A stretch of DNA of 17,573 nt. Origin: an uncultured Gammaproteobacteria bacterium (lineage in GTDB: Bacteria > Pseudomonadota > Gammaproteobacteria > Pseudomonadales > Azotimanducaceae_A). Under the pieces are notes generated by a model. The model ran no database searches, had not been told where the DNA came from, and worked only from the letters and a program-made list of their open reading frames with translations. A program made the position numbers and the translations under genes. The DNA is taken from contig CAJWGQ010000040.1 of the NCBI GenBank assembly GCA_913041025.1, forward strand, positions 1-17,573, read 5' to 3'. This document shows positions 7,271 to 14,590 of the stretch, one piece after another (within the stretch, counting starts at the first letter, position 1; each line of letters opens with the position of its first letter).

Positions 7271-7862
7271 AAAATGCTTGGGGTGGTTTTGAAAGCCGTT
7301 CGATAATTTGCATGGCGACCTGTCTTGCACTTGCTGCACTTGTGTCGACTTCCAGGTCATAGTTTTCGCCATGTTCATGAACCTGTTCATAATGAGAAGT
7401 TGCTGTTCCAGGAAATCTGCCAGGTCGCCTTGCTTCCCGAGATTTTACTATTTCCAATGAACATTTGACGCCCACAAACCAGGTTCTAGCAGGGTCAAGT
7501 ACTGAGACGTAATCGTCTAAATAAGCGCGCTTGAATAGTAAGTCGTCAATTATGACGTTTGTGCCTGAGTTCTGAAACAGACTTATCGAGCGTCTCATGT
7601 TTTTGAGAATTTGTTCACCATACTCGCCGAACTGTATCGAAGTCACTAGCTCGCCGTCTTTTTTGATAGGTACGACATTAAGACCCTTTGACCCGGGCGT
7701 TCCAGGAGGGCTGTTTAACCCGCGCAACCTCATGGGCATCCCATCTCTAAAATGATCGAGAGCGATGTGCTGGTAAGGTTCTTCCAGTAACTGTTGGAGC
7801 TTGATTGCCAGTGTTGTTTTGCCCGCGCTGGAGCAGCCATTCAAAAATATTATGTTTGCCAT
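7245..7862 (-). CDS. Chloramphenicol phosphotransferase-like (CPT family) small-molecule kinase
   Basis: P-loop kinase of 205 residues. Walker A is GCSSAGKT at 9-16 in the IIFLNGCSSAGKTTLA context of the CPT family (Pfam CPT). Asp36 in ALDHF matches the catalytic Asp37 of the Streptomyces enzyme. RRSISLFQNSGTNVIIDDL, then WFVGVKCSLEIVKSREARR with its lid-like arginines, and a HYEQVHEHGENYDLEVDTS segment follow; all are ordinary for the family. Most chromosomal members do not act on chloramphenicol, and nothing here suggests a resistance locus, so the substrate is unknown. The gene starts at ATG 7862 and shares an 81-nt divergent region with the phosphopantetheinyl transferase. The 3' end overlaps the propeller gene. 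Confidence 0.85.
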   Translation of the reverse strand: MANIIFLNGCSSAGKTTLAIKLQQLLEEPYQHIALDHFRDGMPMRLRGLNSPPGTPGSKGLNVVPIKKDGELVTSIQFGEYGEQILKNMRRSISLFQNSGTNVIIDDLLFKRAYLDDYVSVLDPARTWFVGVKCSLEIVKSREARRPGRFPGTATSHYEQVHEHGENYDLEVDTSAASARQVAMQIIERLSKPPQAFSKIREAQS

Positions 7863-7943
7863 GGTGAATAGACAATGTTTTAGATAAAAATCATAACGAC
7901 CTCTATGCTAAATTCACACTTTCACAATCAATAAATATAGCGT

Positions 7944-8609
7944 ATGCGTTGGGTCTTTCCAGAAACAGGGTTGGAGCAATTCGAGTTTTCAATACCAGAT
8001 GCACCAAATACCTGTGCGGCTATTCTATCGACTTCAGATTACTCGCATAAATTAATCGGCTCAGAGGCAGCAAAGGCGGAGCATATGAAACCGTTGCGTA
8101 AAAACGCTTTTTCCTCTGGTAGATACGCGGTCCATCTAGCTCAAAATGGGCTTGGATTAGAGCCATCTGAAATTCTTGCTGCAGGCAGGCAGCCAATATG
8201 GCCTGCGGGCCAGGTGGGTGCTATTACTCACAGCACTGACTTTGCAGCTGCCATCGTGTCATGCGATTTATTGAGTGTGGGACTAGATATTGAAAGGTTG
8301 GGCCGGATTAAGGAAAAACTTTACAACAAGTTTTTCACGTCATCAGAATTAGCGTCGATTAGTGAGATGACCGGCTGGGAAGCTGAGTCAATTATCTTTT
8401 CTGCGAAAGAGTCAATCTATAAGGCGATATACTTTATAGTCCAAAGGTATGTGAACTTTAAGGAAGTGGAGCTGACTCTAAATCCGGGAAACTCGACTTT
8501 TTCTGTCAGCTATATAGGCGAAAACATGACGTCTTTGCAAAACCATAAAACTTGTGGTTATTGGAGTGTTTGTAAAGATCACGTGCTGACGGTAGTGGAG
8601 ATTAGATAA
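7944..8609 (+). CDS. 4'-phosphopantetheinyl transferase, EntD/Sfp type
   Basis: Enzyme of 221 residues that moves the phosphopantetheine arm of CoA onto a serine of an acyl- or peptidyl-carrier protein. The N-terminal half has RKNAFSSGRYAVHLAQ (52-67) and AITHSTDFAAA (93-103), where His96 belongs to the CoA-binding THS motif. The metal site is GLDIERLGR, with Asp115 and Glu117, and SAKESIYKAI carries Lys155, Glu156 and Lys160. This arrangement is that of the EntD/PcpS class rather than the short AcpS. No carrier protein, NRPS or PKS gene is in the window, so its partner lies elsewhere; it may simply serve fatty acid or polyunsaturated lipid synthesis. The nucleoside transporter starts 1 nt after its stop, suggesting co-transcription. 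Confidence 0.9.
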   Translation: MRWVFPETGLEQFEFSIPDAPNTCAAILSTSDYSHKLIGSEAAKAEHMKPLRKNAFSSGRYAVHLAQNGLGLEPSEILAAGRQPIWPAGQVGAITHSTDFAAAIVSCDLLSVGLDIERLGRIKEKLYNKFFTSSELASISEMTGWEAESIIFSAKESIYKAIYFIVQRYVNFKEVELTLNPGNSTFSVSYIGENMTSLQNHKTCGYWSVCKDHVLTVVEIR

Positions 8610-8610
8610 G

Positions 8611-9846
8611 TTGCAGGGAATATTTGGCGTTTTATTTCTTATAATTTTTGCCTGGCTGTGTTCAGAACGCCGTGACCAGATTGACCTGCGTTTTTTAGGT
8701 ATCGGGCTTTTTGCTCAATTTTCACTCGCTTTCTTGTTTTTTCAGGTCCCTTTAATCAGTGATATTTTGATGTCTTTGAATTTCATCATAGTAGCGATAG
8801 AAGCGGCTACGCTCGAGGGGACTCGGTTTTTGTTTGGATATTTAGGTGGCGGAAGCGAACCCTTCGAGGTGAGTGAGGGGGGTTATCTTTATCTGTTTGC
8901 ATTCAGAGTTCTACCAAACGTGGTTGTTTTTTGCGTTCTAATTGCCGTTCTCTGGTATTGGAAGATATTACCAAAAATTGTTACTGGTTTTGGTTTTCTG
9001 TTGAGAAGTGTGTTCAAGGTTAGTGGGGCGGTCGGCACTTCAGCAGCCGCGACTTTGTTCCTCGGAATGGTTGAAACGCCTATGATAATCAGGGCTTATT
9101 TAACCAAGCTGACCCGATCAGAATTTTTCACGGTGATGACCTGTGGCATGTCTACAGTCGCAGGTTCAGTCATGATAATTTACGCAAATACACTGTCCAA
9201 TATCATTCCGGGTGCGATTGGACATATCGTAGTTGGGTCAGTTCTTAATATCGTTGGTGCGATTTACGTTTCTAGGATTATTGTTCCTGAGGACGGTACT
9301 CCTACCTCCTCGGACAAATTCGAAGATCTTGGTTACAGCTCTACAATGGACGCGATAACGCGAGGTACGCAGGACGGATTGAAGCTGGCGCTAAATATTG
9401 GCGGCATGCTGCTTGTTATTATTAGTTTGGTTGCCCTTGTTAATGGAGTGCTTGGTCTACTAGAGATCTCAGGCGAGCCACTTTCGTTACAGCGAATGTT
9501 GGGGTGGTTATTTTCTCCCTTAGCTTGGTTAATTGGGGTGCCCTGGTCAGAGGCGCACTTAGCGGGAAACCTCATGGGAAGTAAAATAGTACTCAATGAG
9601 ATGATCGCTTTTATCGAGTTGGCAGCATTAGGAAACGACCTGTCGGAAAACAGTAGACTAGTTCTTTTGTACGCCCTGTGTGGATTCGCGAATTTTGGTA
9701 GTTTAGGAATTTTGATAGGTGGCTTAAGTACACTGGTTCCTGAGAGAAAAGTGGATTATCTAAGTTTAGCGCCTAAGTCCTTGATCAGTGGGAACGTTGT
9801 TACCTTTATTACCGCATCTCTTGTGGGGTTAGCTATCTCAATTTGA
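8611..9846 (+). CDS. Concentrative nucleoside transporter (CNT/NupC family)
   Basis: Inner-membrane nucleoside/cation symporter of 411 residues, a normal size for bacterial CNT proteins. The hydrophobic profile fits about eight to ten membrane segments. Family signatures are visible: AAATLFLGMVETPMIIRAYL in the first re-entrant region, the gate region FFTVMTCGMSTVAGSVM, and later GVPWSEAHLAGNLMGSKIVLNE, which contains the substrate-binding SEA and the NE pair. LYALCGFANFGSLGILIGGL is the last signature. The start is TTG 8611, one base after the transferase stop, with GGAG at 8597-8600 as a rather distant Shine-Dalgarno. Nucleoside specificity cannot be read off. The 3' end overlaps the convergent threonine aldolase by 14 nt. 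Confidence 0.92.
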   Translation: MQGIFGVLFLIIFAWLCSERRDQIDLRFLGIGLFAQFSLAFLFFQVPLISDILMSLNFIIVAIEAATLEGTRFLFGYLGGGSEPFEVSEGGYLYLFAFRVLPNVVVFCVLIAVLWYWKILPKIVTGFGFLLRSVFKVSGAVGTSAAATLFLGMVETPMIIRAYLTKLTRSEFFTVMTCGMSTVAGSVMIIYANTLSNIIPGAIGHIVVGSVLNIVGAIYVSRIIVPEDGTPTSSDKFEDLGYSSTMDAITRGTQDGLKLALNIGGMLLVIISLVALVNGVLGLLEISGEPLSLQRMLGWLFSPLAWLIGVPWSEAHLAGNLMGSKIVLNEMIAFIELAALGNDLSENSRLVLLYALCGFANFGSLGILIGGLSTLVPERKVDYLSLAPKSLISGNVVTFITASLVGLAISI

Positions 9847-10828
9847 ACGAGCTGATTAGTTCGATTAAGCGATCTAAATCCGACTCGCTGATTCCCATGT
9901 GAAATACGAATCGAGGAGAGCCTAAGACAATCTCATGGTCTCTTAAGTGAGCGACAAATTCAGTGTATTTTGCATTTGATGGATTCACGTGAACCATGTT
10001 GGTCGCAAGAGAAGCGCTATTTTCTCCGAACTTTTCAATGATCGCCTCGAAGGCTCTTTCTGCTTTTAGATGATCTTCGACCAACCGTTCCCTGTTGTAT
10101 TTTAGTGCGAAGAGTCCTCCGGCGGCGACTACACCTGCCTGTCTCATTCCGCCACCAAGAACTTTACGCCAACGACGAGCTTCATTAATAAAATCTTTGG
10201 AGCCAACCAACAAAGATCCCACAGGAGCGCCTAGACCTTTAGAGAGGCAAACAGAGATGCTGTCGAAATTACTTGCTAAGGTTTCAGGACTTAATTCTTT
10301 GGCAATACAGGCATTAAAAAATCTAGCGCCATCAAGGTGTAACAAGAGCTTGTAGTTGTCGCAAAGAAGCCGAATCTTTTCGATGTAATTTAAGTTGAGT
10401 GCTTTTCCGGCTTGGGTATTTTCCAGACATATCAGTTTCGTCCTTGCGAAATGATTGTCTTGGGGTTTGATTGCTGACTCAATTGACTCAATTGCAAGAC
10501 TTCCATCTAGCTCAAAATTGATTGGTTGAGGTTGAATGCTGCCCAAGACTGCTGCGCCCCCGCCTTCGTATTTAAACGTGTGGGCTTCTTGACCTACTAT
10601 GTACTCGTCACCACGTTGGCAGTGAGTTAAAAGTGCCGTTAGGTTGGATTGAGTACCTGTCGGTAGGAATAGAGCAGCCTCTTTACCCAATAGATTTGCT
10701 GCGAAAGCCTCTAATTCGTTAACAGTGGGATCTTCGCCATAAACATCGTCACCGACCTTTGCGGTTTTCATAAAGTCTCGCATCTCTTCGGTCGGATGCG
10801 TCACCGTGTCACTTCGCAGATCAATCAT
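9833..10828 (-). CDS. ltaE: Low-specificity L-threonine aldolase
   Basis: PLP enzyme of 331 residues that splits L-threonine or L-allo-threonine into glycine and acetaldehyde. It begins with the canonical MIDLRSDTVTHPT, which fixes the start. GDDVYGEDPTVNELE (26-40), FLPTGTQSNLTAL (54-66) and His83 in EAHTFKYEGGG belong to the family. HLDGARFFNA (164-173) has the PLP-binding Asp166, and Lys197 in CLSKGLGAPVGS is the Schiff-base lysine. ENTQAGKAL replaces the more common ENTHNLAGG-type stretch. The leader is odd: an intrinsic terminator ends 9 nt before the ATG, and no Shine-Dalgarno-like GA-rich stretch is seen in those 9 nt, so expression by readthrough or an attenuator-like arrangement is possible. 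Confidence 0.93.
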   Translation of the reverse strand: MIDLRSDTVTHPTEEMRDFMKTAKVGDDVYGEDPTVNELEAFAANLLGKEAALFLPTGTQSNLTALLTHCQRGDEYIVGQEAHTFKYEGGGAAVLGSIQPQPINFELDGSLAIESIESAIKPQDNHFARTKLICLENTQAGKALNLNYIEKIRLLCDNYKLLLHLDGARFFNACIAKELSPETLASNFDSISVCLSKGLGAPVGSLLVGSKDFINEARRWRKVLGGGMRQAGVVAAGGLFALKYNRERLVEDHLKAERAFEAIIEKFGENSASLATNMVHVNPSNAKYTEFVAHLRDHEIVLGSPRFVFHMGISESDLDRLIELISSFKLR

Positions 10829-10837
10829 TTTTTCATC

Positions 10838-10866
10838 AAAAAAAAAGGCCAGTGAAATGGCCTTTT
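10838..10866 (-). terminator. Rho-independent terminator after exbD
   Basis: Read on the minus strand, AAAAGGCCA, a TTTCAC loop and TGGCCTTTT form a 9-bp perfect stem (10843-10851 with 10858-10866), followed by an unbroken run of T down to 10838. It lies 22 nt after the exbD stop. The opposite strand also ends in TTTT, so weak two-way action is possible. It stops only 9 nt before the ltaE start codon. Confidence 0.9.
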
Positions 10867-10888
10867 AGTTTAGTCTCAATTAATTAAG

Positions 10889-11302
10889 TTAGTTCGCGGC
10901 GGCCAAGGACACATTATAAACACCTGCCAACCTTGCGGAGTCCATAATATGGATCATCACGTCGGTAGTTGAATCGGGATGAGGTTGGATGATCACTGGC
11001 GCTTCAGGGTTTTCCGCATGTAGACGCTCTATGTTGGCTCTAACCGCTCGATAGTCTACGTCCCTCTGGGCAATGATGATCCGATCGCGATTGGTGATTC
11101 TCACCACGATACTTTTTTTGTCTGGATCAACCGTTTTAGGCTTGTCATCGTCAGGCTGATTTACGTCTAATCCAATTTCTTTTACAAATGTGGCCGTAAC
11201 GATAAAGAAGATCAACATGATAAAAACCACGTCTAACATAGGAGTTAGATTAATTTTATTTTCGTTGTCTTCGGCCCTTCCGCTACCAAAAGGTCTACGC
11301 AT
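10889..11302 (-). CDS. exbD: ExbD/TolR-family biopolymer transport protein
   Basis: Single-pass inner-membrane protein of 137 residues that, with an ExbB-like channel, uses the proton gradient to energise TonB- or Tol-type systems. The cytoplasmic N-terminus is followed by INLTPMLDVVFIMLIFFIVTATFV (17-40), where Asp24 is the proton-path residue, and a small periplasmic domain rich in charged residues. It lies 48 nt behind tctA on the same strand and is closed by a strong terminator, so it appears to be the last gene of the tct operon. No exbB, tonB or second exbD is nearby, which is unusual, since these normally travel together. Its partner must be elsewhere in the genome. The ATG follows a GGGAGAAT Shine-Dalgarno region. 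Confidence 0.92.
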   Translation of the reverse strand: MRRPFGSGRAEDNENKINLTPMLDVVFIMLIFFIVTATFVKEIGLDVNQPDDDKPKTVDPDKKSIVVRITNRDRIIIAQRDVDYRAVRANIERLHAENPEAPVIIQPHPDSTTDVMIHIMDSARLAGVYNVSLAAAN

Positions 11303-11350
11303 GGATATTCTCCCTCGCTAATTCCTGACTGCGTTTGGCGGTATAGTAAG

Positions 11351-12805
11351 TCAATGTTTAGCTCGATACCAGAGAGGAGTGCTCCAAATTAGGAGACAAA
11401 TCACTAGCAAGAAAATGGTCAATGGCCTATCGCTCAAGTAGGACCACTCGCCCATACTCAATAGAAGCGTTCGGCGGACGTTATCCTCGAACATACTGCT
11501 TAGGATAAATCCTAGGAGTAAAGGCGCTAACGGGTAATCTTGAACTCTTAAAATGGTCGCAAACATAGCAAAGCCTATTAGAAGTCCAAGATCAAACACG
11601 CTAAAGGTTGTCAGAAAAACGCCTATCAACGACAGGCTAATGACTAATGGCAGCAATATTGGATAGGGGATATTAATCAGCCGCGCGAGGAAGGGAATAA
11701 GGGGTAAATTCAGTATCAATAAAATACAGTTCCCTATAAACATTGACGCAATGATTCCCCAAAATAATTGCGGTTGGTCTGTAATTAAACTTGGTCCAGG
11801 CTGAAGGCCATAAGCCAGCATAACTCCCAGTAAAACCGCAGTTGTGCCTGAGCCAGGTATTCCCAGACTCAATAAAGGAACAAAAGACCCTGTGCAGGCT
11901 GCATTATTGGCGCTTTCGGGCGCGGCGACACCGGACTCAAGACTTTTGTTACCGATTCTCTTTTCTACATCGTATGCGAACAGGCTTGCAAGCGTTGCGC
12001 CTGCACCAGGTAAGATGCCAATAAAGAAACCTAGCAAAGAACTGCGGCTAATTACTCTTGATAAAATTGGAATTTCCTTTTTATTGATCTTGAGTTGATC
12101 AAGTCCAACGATTTGTGGTGTGGAGGATTTCCCTTTAAGGATTAGATAAAAGACCTCAGCTAGGGCAAAGGTCGCCATCACAATCACAATAAAATGAATT
12201 CCGTCTACAAGGTCCAATTGACCGAAGGTGAACCTTTGTACACCAGCTAGCTGATCGGTTCCTACTGTGCCTAACATTAGGCCTAGAAGCAGGGTGATCA
12301 TACTTTTTATTCTTTTCATGGCCGGTGCAAACACGACAATACTGCTCATTGCCAAAAGCAATAGCGCGGCATATTCAGGGCTTTGGATGTACAGGGCAAA
12401 GGAGGCAATTGTTGAAGCGGTAAAGACGAGGATAATTGCGCTGAGTACACCACCTGCAAAGCTGCTGTAGGCGGCGATTGCCAGTGCTTTACCTGCCTGA
12501 CCATTCAGGGTCATCCTATAACCGTCGAAGCTGGTTGCTACGGTGCTAGCGACGCCAGGTGCATTAATTAGTATGGCAGATGTCGAACCACCAAAAACGG
12601 CTCCATAGTAAACTCCAGCCATCATAATTAAACCACCTGCCGGGTCTAAGTTATAAGAAACTGGAATCATGAGTGCAATGGCTGTAATCGGACCCAGACC
12701 GGGCATCATTCCGATTAACGTTCCTGCCGAGCAGCCGATCAATATCCAAATCAGATTTTGGGATGCCAGAGCGGTTTGTAGACCATAAATTAAGCCTTCG
12801 ATCAT
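11351..12805 (-). CDS. tctA: Tripartite tricarboxylate transporter, large permease TctA
   Basis: Large membrane subunit (484 residues, usual about 500) of a TTT carboxylate importer. It shows the conserved GTLIGMMPGLGPITAIAL loop (about 28-45), AGVYYGAVFGGSTSAIL and a NAPGVAST loop where NTPG is more common. DGYRMTLNGQAGKALAIAA follows. The second half mirrors the first with FFIGILPGAGATLASLFAYDVEKR and a later GIPGSGTTAVLLGVMLAYGLQPGP. About eleven to twelve membrane segments fit. It follows tctB with a single base between stop and start, so translation is probably coupled. The substrate could be citrate, another di- or tricarboxylate, or an aromatic acid; the permease sequence does not say. 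Confidence 0.95.
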   Translation of the reverse strand: MIEGLIYGLQTALASQNLIWILIGCSAGTLIGMMPGLGPITAIALMIPVSYNLDPAGGLIMMAGVYYGAVFGGSTSAILINAPGVASTVATSFDGYRMTLNGQAGKALAIAAYSSFAGGVLSAIILVFTASTIASFALYIQSPEYAALLLLAMSSIVVFAPAMKRIKSMITLLLGLMLGTVGTDQLAGVQRFTFGQLDLVDGIHFIVIVMATFALAEVFYLILKGKSSTPQIVGLDQLKINKKEIPILSRVISRSSLLGFFIGILPGAGATLASLFAYDVEKRIGNKSLESGVAAPESANNAACTGSFVPLLSLGIPGSGTTAVLLGVMLAYGLQPGPSLITDQPQLFWGIIASMFIGNCILLILNLPLIPFLARLINIPYPILLPLVISLSLIGVFLTTFSVFDLGLLIGFAMFATILRVQDYPLAPLLLGFILSSMFEDNVRRTLLLSMGEWSYLSDRPLTIFLLVICLLIWSTPLWYRAKH

Positions 12806-12806
12806 T

Positions 12807-13229
12807 TTAGATTGGTATTGTGATGCCCAGTCCTTTCTCGACTGTCAGCCAGCAGATAAACGGGAAAGCGAAAGATATTGAAATGGTCGGAACTGGTTTT
12901 CTTTGTCCAAGAATTATCATGTTCGATAAAATCAAGAGACCCAGACAAATCCATAACCCGAGCAGGTCTAACAAGAATAAAAAAATCAACAAGCTGCAGA
13001 CTATAGAGCCAAGTTTTATAGCGGTTGCGTTGAATTTCCATGCTGTATCTATCTTATCCTGAGCTATAAAAAAAACGGAGATGAGCAAACCCAATCCGTA
13101 CAGGTAGGGCAATGTTCTTGAGTTAAATAGGTCTTGTTCGCTCCAGGGGTCGAGATGGATGGCGCTAGTCATCCAAAGGTATAACACTGCCACACATAGA
13201 AGAGTGGCTGCCGTGATTTTAGAAAACAC
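12807..13229 (-). CDS. tctB: Tripartite tricarboxylate transporter, small subunit TctB
   Basis: Small membrane protein of 140 residues with four hydrophobic segments, the expected size and shape of TctB, the poorly conserved small subunit of TTT systems. Similarity alone is thin: the DPWSEQDLFNSRTLPYLYG stretch after the first helix and the LLGLWICLGLLIL segment resemble the family. Its place between tctC and tctA settles the call. The start is GTG at 13229, 4 nt after the tctC stop, without a strong Shine-Dalgarno, which suggests coupling to tctC translation. Its stop is one base from the tctA start. Confidence 0.85.
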   Translation of the reverse strand: MFSKITAATLLCVAVLYLWMTSAIHLDPWSEQDLFNSRTLPYLYGLGLLISVFFIAQDKIDTAWKFNATAIKLGSIVCSLLIFLFLLDLLGLWICLGLLILSNMIILGQRKPVPTISISFAFPFICWLTVEKGLGITIPI

Positions 13230-13233
13230 AGGG

Positions 13234-14196
13234 TTAAATCATCTTCAGTTTGACTAACGTTTTTCTCATCTGGGCTTCTTGGTCTCTCAGGAAATTTTTG
13301 AATTCGATTTCATTTAGGTAGAAGGGTGTCCAGCCATAGCGATCCAGCTGAATTTGCCAGTGAGGGCTGTCCTTTAGGGTAGAGACGATTTCTTTGAGGG
13401 TCTCCATTTCTTTTTGATCAAGAGTTTTTGATGCAAACAAACCTCTCCAATTACTGAAGACCACATTATTATTATCTTCCTTAAAGGTGGGCACGGAAGG
13501 TATCGAGGACAATCTTTGTTCCGAGCTGATACCGAGTATTTTGATACTTTTTGAACGGTGCTGATTGATGGTTTCACCTAGACCGCTGACTAACAAGTTG
13601 ACTTCGGAGCTCATTAAGCCCACTAGAGCTTTCCCGCCGCCATCATAGGGAACATATTGAACGCTGCGAATAGACACCTCTGAGGCCTCCAATAGTAAGG
13701 AAAGTGCTATATGGTCCAGACTTCCTCTAACAGAGCCTCCGCCTACCAAAAGTCTTTTCTGATTTCTTTTTATATCCTCAACAACATCGTTCCAGGTGTT
13801 GTATTTAGAGTCGGGGTTGACTGCTATTACGGCTGGATCTGTGATGAGTGCAGCGATAGGTACTACATCTTCATAGGTTTGTTTAAAAACGCCCTGGATG
13901 GAACGAATTAATAGAGGAGTTGAGTTGACAAGAAGAGTATTTTGGAAGCTGGCTTTCGAATTGACAAAATAGGACATCGCTTTCCCGCCACCACCGCCTG
14001 TTCTATTTTCATATCGGATTTTCATTGATGGATTTACTTTAAGAAGTGAGTCGCCCATGGCCCGCGCTGTCGAGTCTAGGCCTCCCCCCGGGCCCGCTGG
14101 AATAAGAAAATCTAGCCTTGCCCCAAAAGAAAAAGGGCTGACAACAATCACCGTAAAGACGCTGAATCGGTAAATTAGGTTTTTAAAATGTTTCAT
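13234..14196 (-). CDS. tctC: Periplasmic solute-binding protein TctC (Bug family)
   Basis: Extracytoplasmic receptor of 320 residues. Residues 1-25 form a Sec signal peptide ending near FSFGA, with basic residues and then a hydrophobic core. The mature part opens with LDFLIPAGPGGGLDSTARAM, the loop that binds the carboxylate of the ligand in Bug proteins. ENRTGGGGGKAMSYF, VGGGSVRGSLDHIALSLL and PYDGGGKALVGLMSSEVNLLVSG are further family blocks. It is the first gene of the minus-strand tctC-tctB-tctA-exbD unit, as usual for TTT operons. A possible promoter lies about 80-105 nt upstream. The ligand is not predictable from what I can see. Confidence 0.93.
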   Translation of the reverse strand: MKHFKNLIYRFSVFTVIVVSPFSFGARLDFLIPAGPGGGLDSTARAMGDSLLKVNPSMKIRYENRTGGGGGKAMSYFVNSKASFQNTLLVNSTPLLIRSIQGVFKQTYEDVVPIAALITDPAVIAVNPDSKYNTWNDVVEDIKRNQKRLLVGGGSVRGSLDHIALSLLLEASEVSIRSVQYVPYDGGGKALVGLMSSEVNLLVSGLGETINQHRSKSIKILGISSEQRLSSIPSVPTFKEDNNNVVFSNWRGLFASKTLDQKEMETLKEIVSTLKDSPHWQIQLDRYGWTPFYLNEIEFKNFLRDQEAQMRKTLVKLKMI

Positions 14197-14273
14197 AGAT
14201 TTAAAAGCCTTGCTCTTAATTAGTTGAGGCTACTGGCTTCGATCACCTTAGAGTGCTTTCGCGTTCTTCTTGA

Positions 14274-14303
14274 ATTGTACTCATTTTAGTAATCAGTGCT
14301 CAA
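14274..14303 (-). promoter_or_regulatory. Candidate sigma-70 promoter for tctC
   Basis: On the minus strand, TTGAGC (14303-14298), an 18-nt spacer and TACAAT (14279-14274) fit a sigma-70 promoter with four of six and five of six consensus bases. It would give a leader of roughly 70 nt before the tctC ATG at 14196. Confidence 0.35.
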
Positions 14304-14468
14304 ATCAGCTGGTTTGTTTTTGCTTACGCTGGCCTAAGTAGGCATGGTGTTGCTCTTTTAGACTAAGTGGTTACAGGTCAATATAGTTCATTCCTTTTAA
14401 TGCTTTAGGTGAACTTAATACACATACCAAAAAATGGGATCAAAAAACCAATATGTTTATTCTTAATT

Positions 14469-14487
14469 CACATATAGACTATAAGTG
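14469..14487. promoter_or_regulatory. Imperfect 19-bp dyad, possible operator
   Basis: CACaTATAGaCTATAaGTG is symmetrical around 14478: CAC pairs with GTG and TATAG with CTATA, with one A/A mismatch on each side. The size fits a dimeric regulator site, but it lies about 270 nt from tctC and behind hemF. Confidence 0.25.
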
Positions 14488-14578
14488 TATGAATATTATA
14501 AAAATAAATTCTAGCTTACGTTATAGATGGGGATTTATTCAAAACTATACTCAGAGAATCCAATAATAATCCCCAGAC

Positions 14579-14587
14579 TTATCCACA
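14579..14587 (+). other. Perfect DnaA-box sequence
   Basis: TTATCCACA, the canonical DnaA 9-mer, lies just outside the hemF stop in AT-rich DNA. It stands alone; no cluster of boxes and no dnaA, gidA or parAB genes are near, so it is not evidence of an origin. Confidence 0.3.
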
Positions 14588-14590
14588 GCT

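Larger units (their letters stand above)
14197..14590. other. 394-nt non-coding region between hemF and tctC
   Basis: No convincing gene is found in either strand. The half next to tctC should carry its promoter. The half next to hemF is AT-rich and contains a 19-bp imperfect dyad (14469-14487), a long-range 7-bp inverted repeat GGGGATT/AATCCCC (14529-14535 with 14568-14574, 32-nt loop) and a perfect DnaA-box sequence. There is also a GCCTA-AG-TAGGC dyad at 14332-14343. No T-tract terminator is seen behind hemF. Confidence 0.6.

Noticed and set aside
7245..7862. Chloramphenicol resistance gene
   Set aside because: It belongs to the CPT family, but most such chromosomal members act on other or unknown substrates; there is no resistance context.
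14331..14355. Sigma-54 promoter
   Set aside because: GG and GC are not at the required 10-nt spacing, and no plus-strand gene follows.
14529..14574. Terminator for hemF
   Set aside because: The inverted repeat has a 32-nt loop and no following T-run on the minus strand.
14579..14587. Replication origin at the perfect DnaA box
   Set aside because: Only one box, no cluster, and no origin-associated genes; a single 9-mer is expected by chance in genomes.
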